This document shows positions 63,404-64,000 of a stretch of 64,000 bases of DNA, one piece after another (position 1 is the first letter of the stretch; each line of letters opens with the position of its first letter). A model generated the notes under the pieces. The model had not been told where the DNA came from. It did no database searches and was given only the letters and a program-made list of their open reading frames with translations. Made by a program: the position numbers and the translations under genes. Source of the DNA: Abditibacterium sp. (GTDB taxonomy: Bacteria; Armatimonadota; Abditibacteriia; Abditibacteriales; Abditibacteriaceae); the NCBI GenBank assembly GCA_030448265.1, contig JAUJNG010000022.1, forward strand, positions 18,179-82,178. The letters run 5' to 3'.

Positions 63404-64000
63404 TTAGTTTGGCACGACGGGCGCCGCGCGGCGAGTCACGGCGATGCTGCGCCGCATTTCAAAGGGCAAAAAGTCGCGCGCGGAGAGCATCAGGCCCAGC
63501 CGCAGTTCTCCACTGCGGCGCGGGCGCACCAAAAGTTGAATCGGCTGGTCGAGGCCCAATTCGTCCCACAGAAAATAACGCCCACTGCCGGCCACGCTGC
63601 GCGAGTCTGGTGGGGGCGAAATTGAAAGCACCTGGAAGTCGCGGAAGGTCTGGCCGGACATGCGCAGGCGCACGGCCTCAAACGGTGCCGAGGAATCTCC
63701 CGAATCGCCTTCGACGGTATCGAGTTGCAGTCGCAGCACGGCATTTCGCCCCAGACTCATGCGGTGCGGCACACCGGCGTAAACCACGAGGTTTTTCTCC
63801 TCGACGCGCCTGGTTTCGCGAGTGACGGCAAGGCCCAGAACTCCCAACGCCACGCAGCACAATCCGATGACCGTCGCCCACATCGGCGCGCGCACGGGAC
63901 GGCGCCAAAATCCGACTGTCGCAGGCATCGTCTGGGGCAAATGAGCGCCGCAACCGGCGCAATGGGGAAAAGTGACGAACTTATCCAGATTGACCAGCCC
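63404..64000 (-). CDS. Membrane protein with zinc-ribbon start, 5' end outside the window
   Basis: The minus-strand frame is open to base 64000. The upstream part has HCAGCGAHLPQ, half of a zinc ribbon. One transmembrane helix (about residues 40-60 of the visible part, ATVIGLCCVALGVLGLAV) is followed by a beta-rich domain. The C-terminus is complete at 63404. The family is not recognised. Confidence 0.65.
   Translation of the reverse strand, partial: GLVNLDKFVTFPHCAGCGAHLPQTMPATVGFWRRPVRAPMWATVIGLCCVALGVLGLAVTRETRRVEEKNLVVYAGVPHRMSLGRNAVLRLQLDTVEGDSGDSSAPFEAVRLRMSGQTFRDFQVLSISPPPDSRSVAGSGRYFLWDELGLDQPIQLLVRPRRSGELRLGLMLSARDFLPFEMRRSIAVTRRAAPVVPN

Noticed and set aside
1..64000. CRISPR array
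   Set aside because: No set of regularly spaced short direct repeats was found; repeats seen are inverted pairs or coding repeats.
1..64000. tRNA or rRNA genes
   Set aside because: No stretch with a convincing tRNA arm pattern or rRNA sequence was noticed by eye.

Overview
The window is chromosomal DNA from a GC-rich, diderm-style bacterium. It has a rpmH-rnpA-yidD-yidC-jag block beside dnaA, an oriC-like region, a division/peptidoglycan (dcw) cluster, and parAB with six parS copies. A prepilin-like protein with a C-terminal ADGHVKWL (H-X9-DG-type) motif, a YidC with an unusual helical N-terminal domain, and DUF881/small-basic-protein genes beside ftsA fit Armatimonadota or Abditibacteriota best. 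That placement is inference; no rRNA gene is present to confirm it.

Layout. 0-6.2 kb: membrane proteins, an HtrA-like protease, a DUF2298 membrane protein and a sugar isomerase/epimerase-type protein. 6.2-8.7 kb (minus): coaBC, gmk and a hypothetical gene. 8.7-15.3 kb (minus): an ABC exporter with a PqqD-like protein, then jag, yidC, a fused rnpA-yidD, a small unknown gene and rpmH. 15.3-17.8 kb: dnaA and oriC. 17.8-26.9 kb: zinc-ribbon protein, FKBP, prepilin-like protein, PP2C-type phosphatase, priA, a Met/Gly-rich exported protein and a queE/queC operon. 27-39 kb: murC, murB, ddl, ftsQ, a pectin-degradation pair, DUF881, sbp and ftsA, with no ftsZ following. 39-46.5 kb: membrane proteins, DUF4129/DUF4350/MoxR, PAP2 and GT39. 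46.7-51.4 kb: cdsA, a HAD phosphatase, a hybrid-sensor-type histidine kinase and a response regulator. 51.4-60.6 kb: glgC, parA, parB, nrdR, pyrK, pyrD, a broken aldo/keto reductase, ATP-grasp and DUF1877 genes, pyrF. 60.7-64 kb: BON-domain proteins, efp, a response regulator and a gene cut by the window edge.

Two themes stand out. First, about twenty long inverted-repeat elements, with arms of 15 to 65 bp, lie almost always within about 35 bp of a stop codon. They fall into several sequence families. One sits inside the coding frame between RnpA and YidD and joins them into one open frame. Second, eight indels break otherwise well-conserved frames: a 55-bp tandem duplication in dnaA, 7-bp and 4-bp tandem duplications in two other genes, and five single-base losses, one of them in murB. 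Because dnaA and murB are normally essential, many of these are probably assembly or sequencing errors, but the raw data would have to show that.
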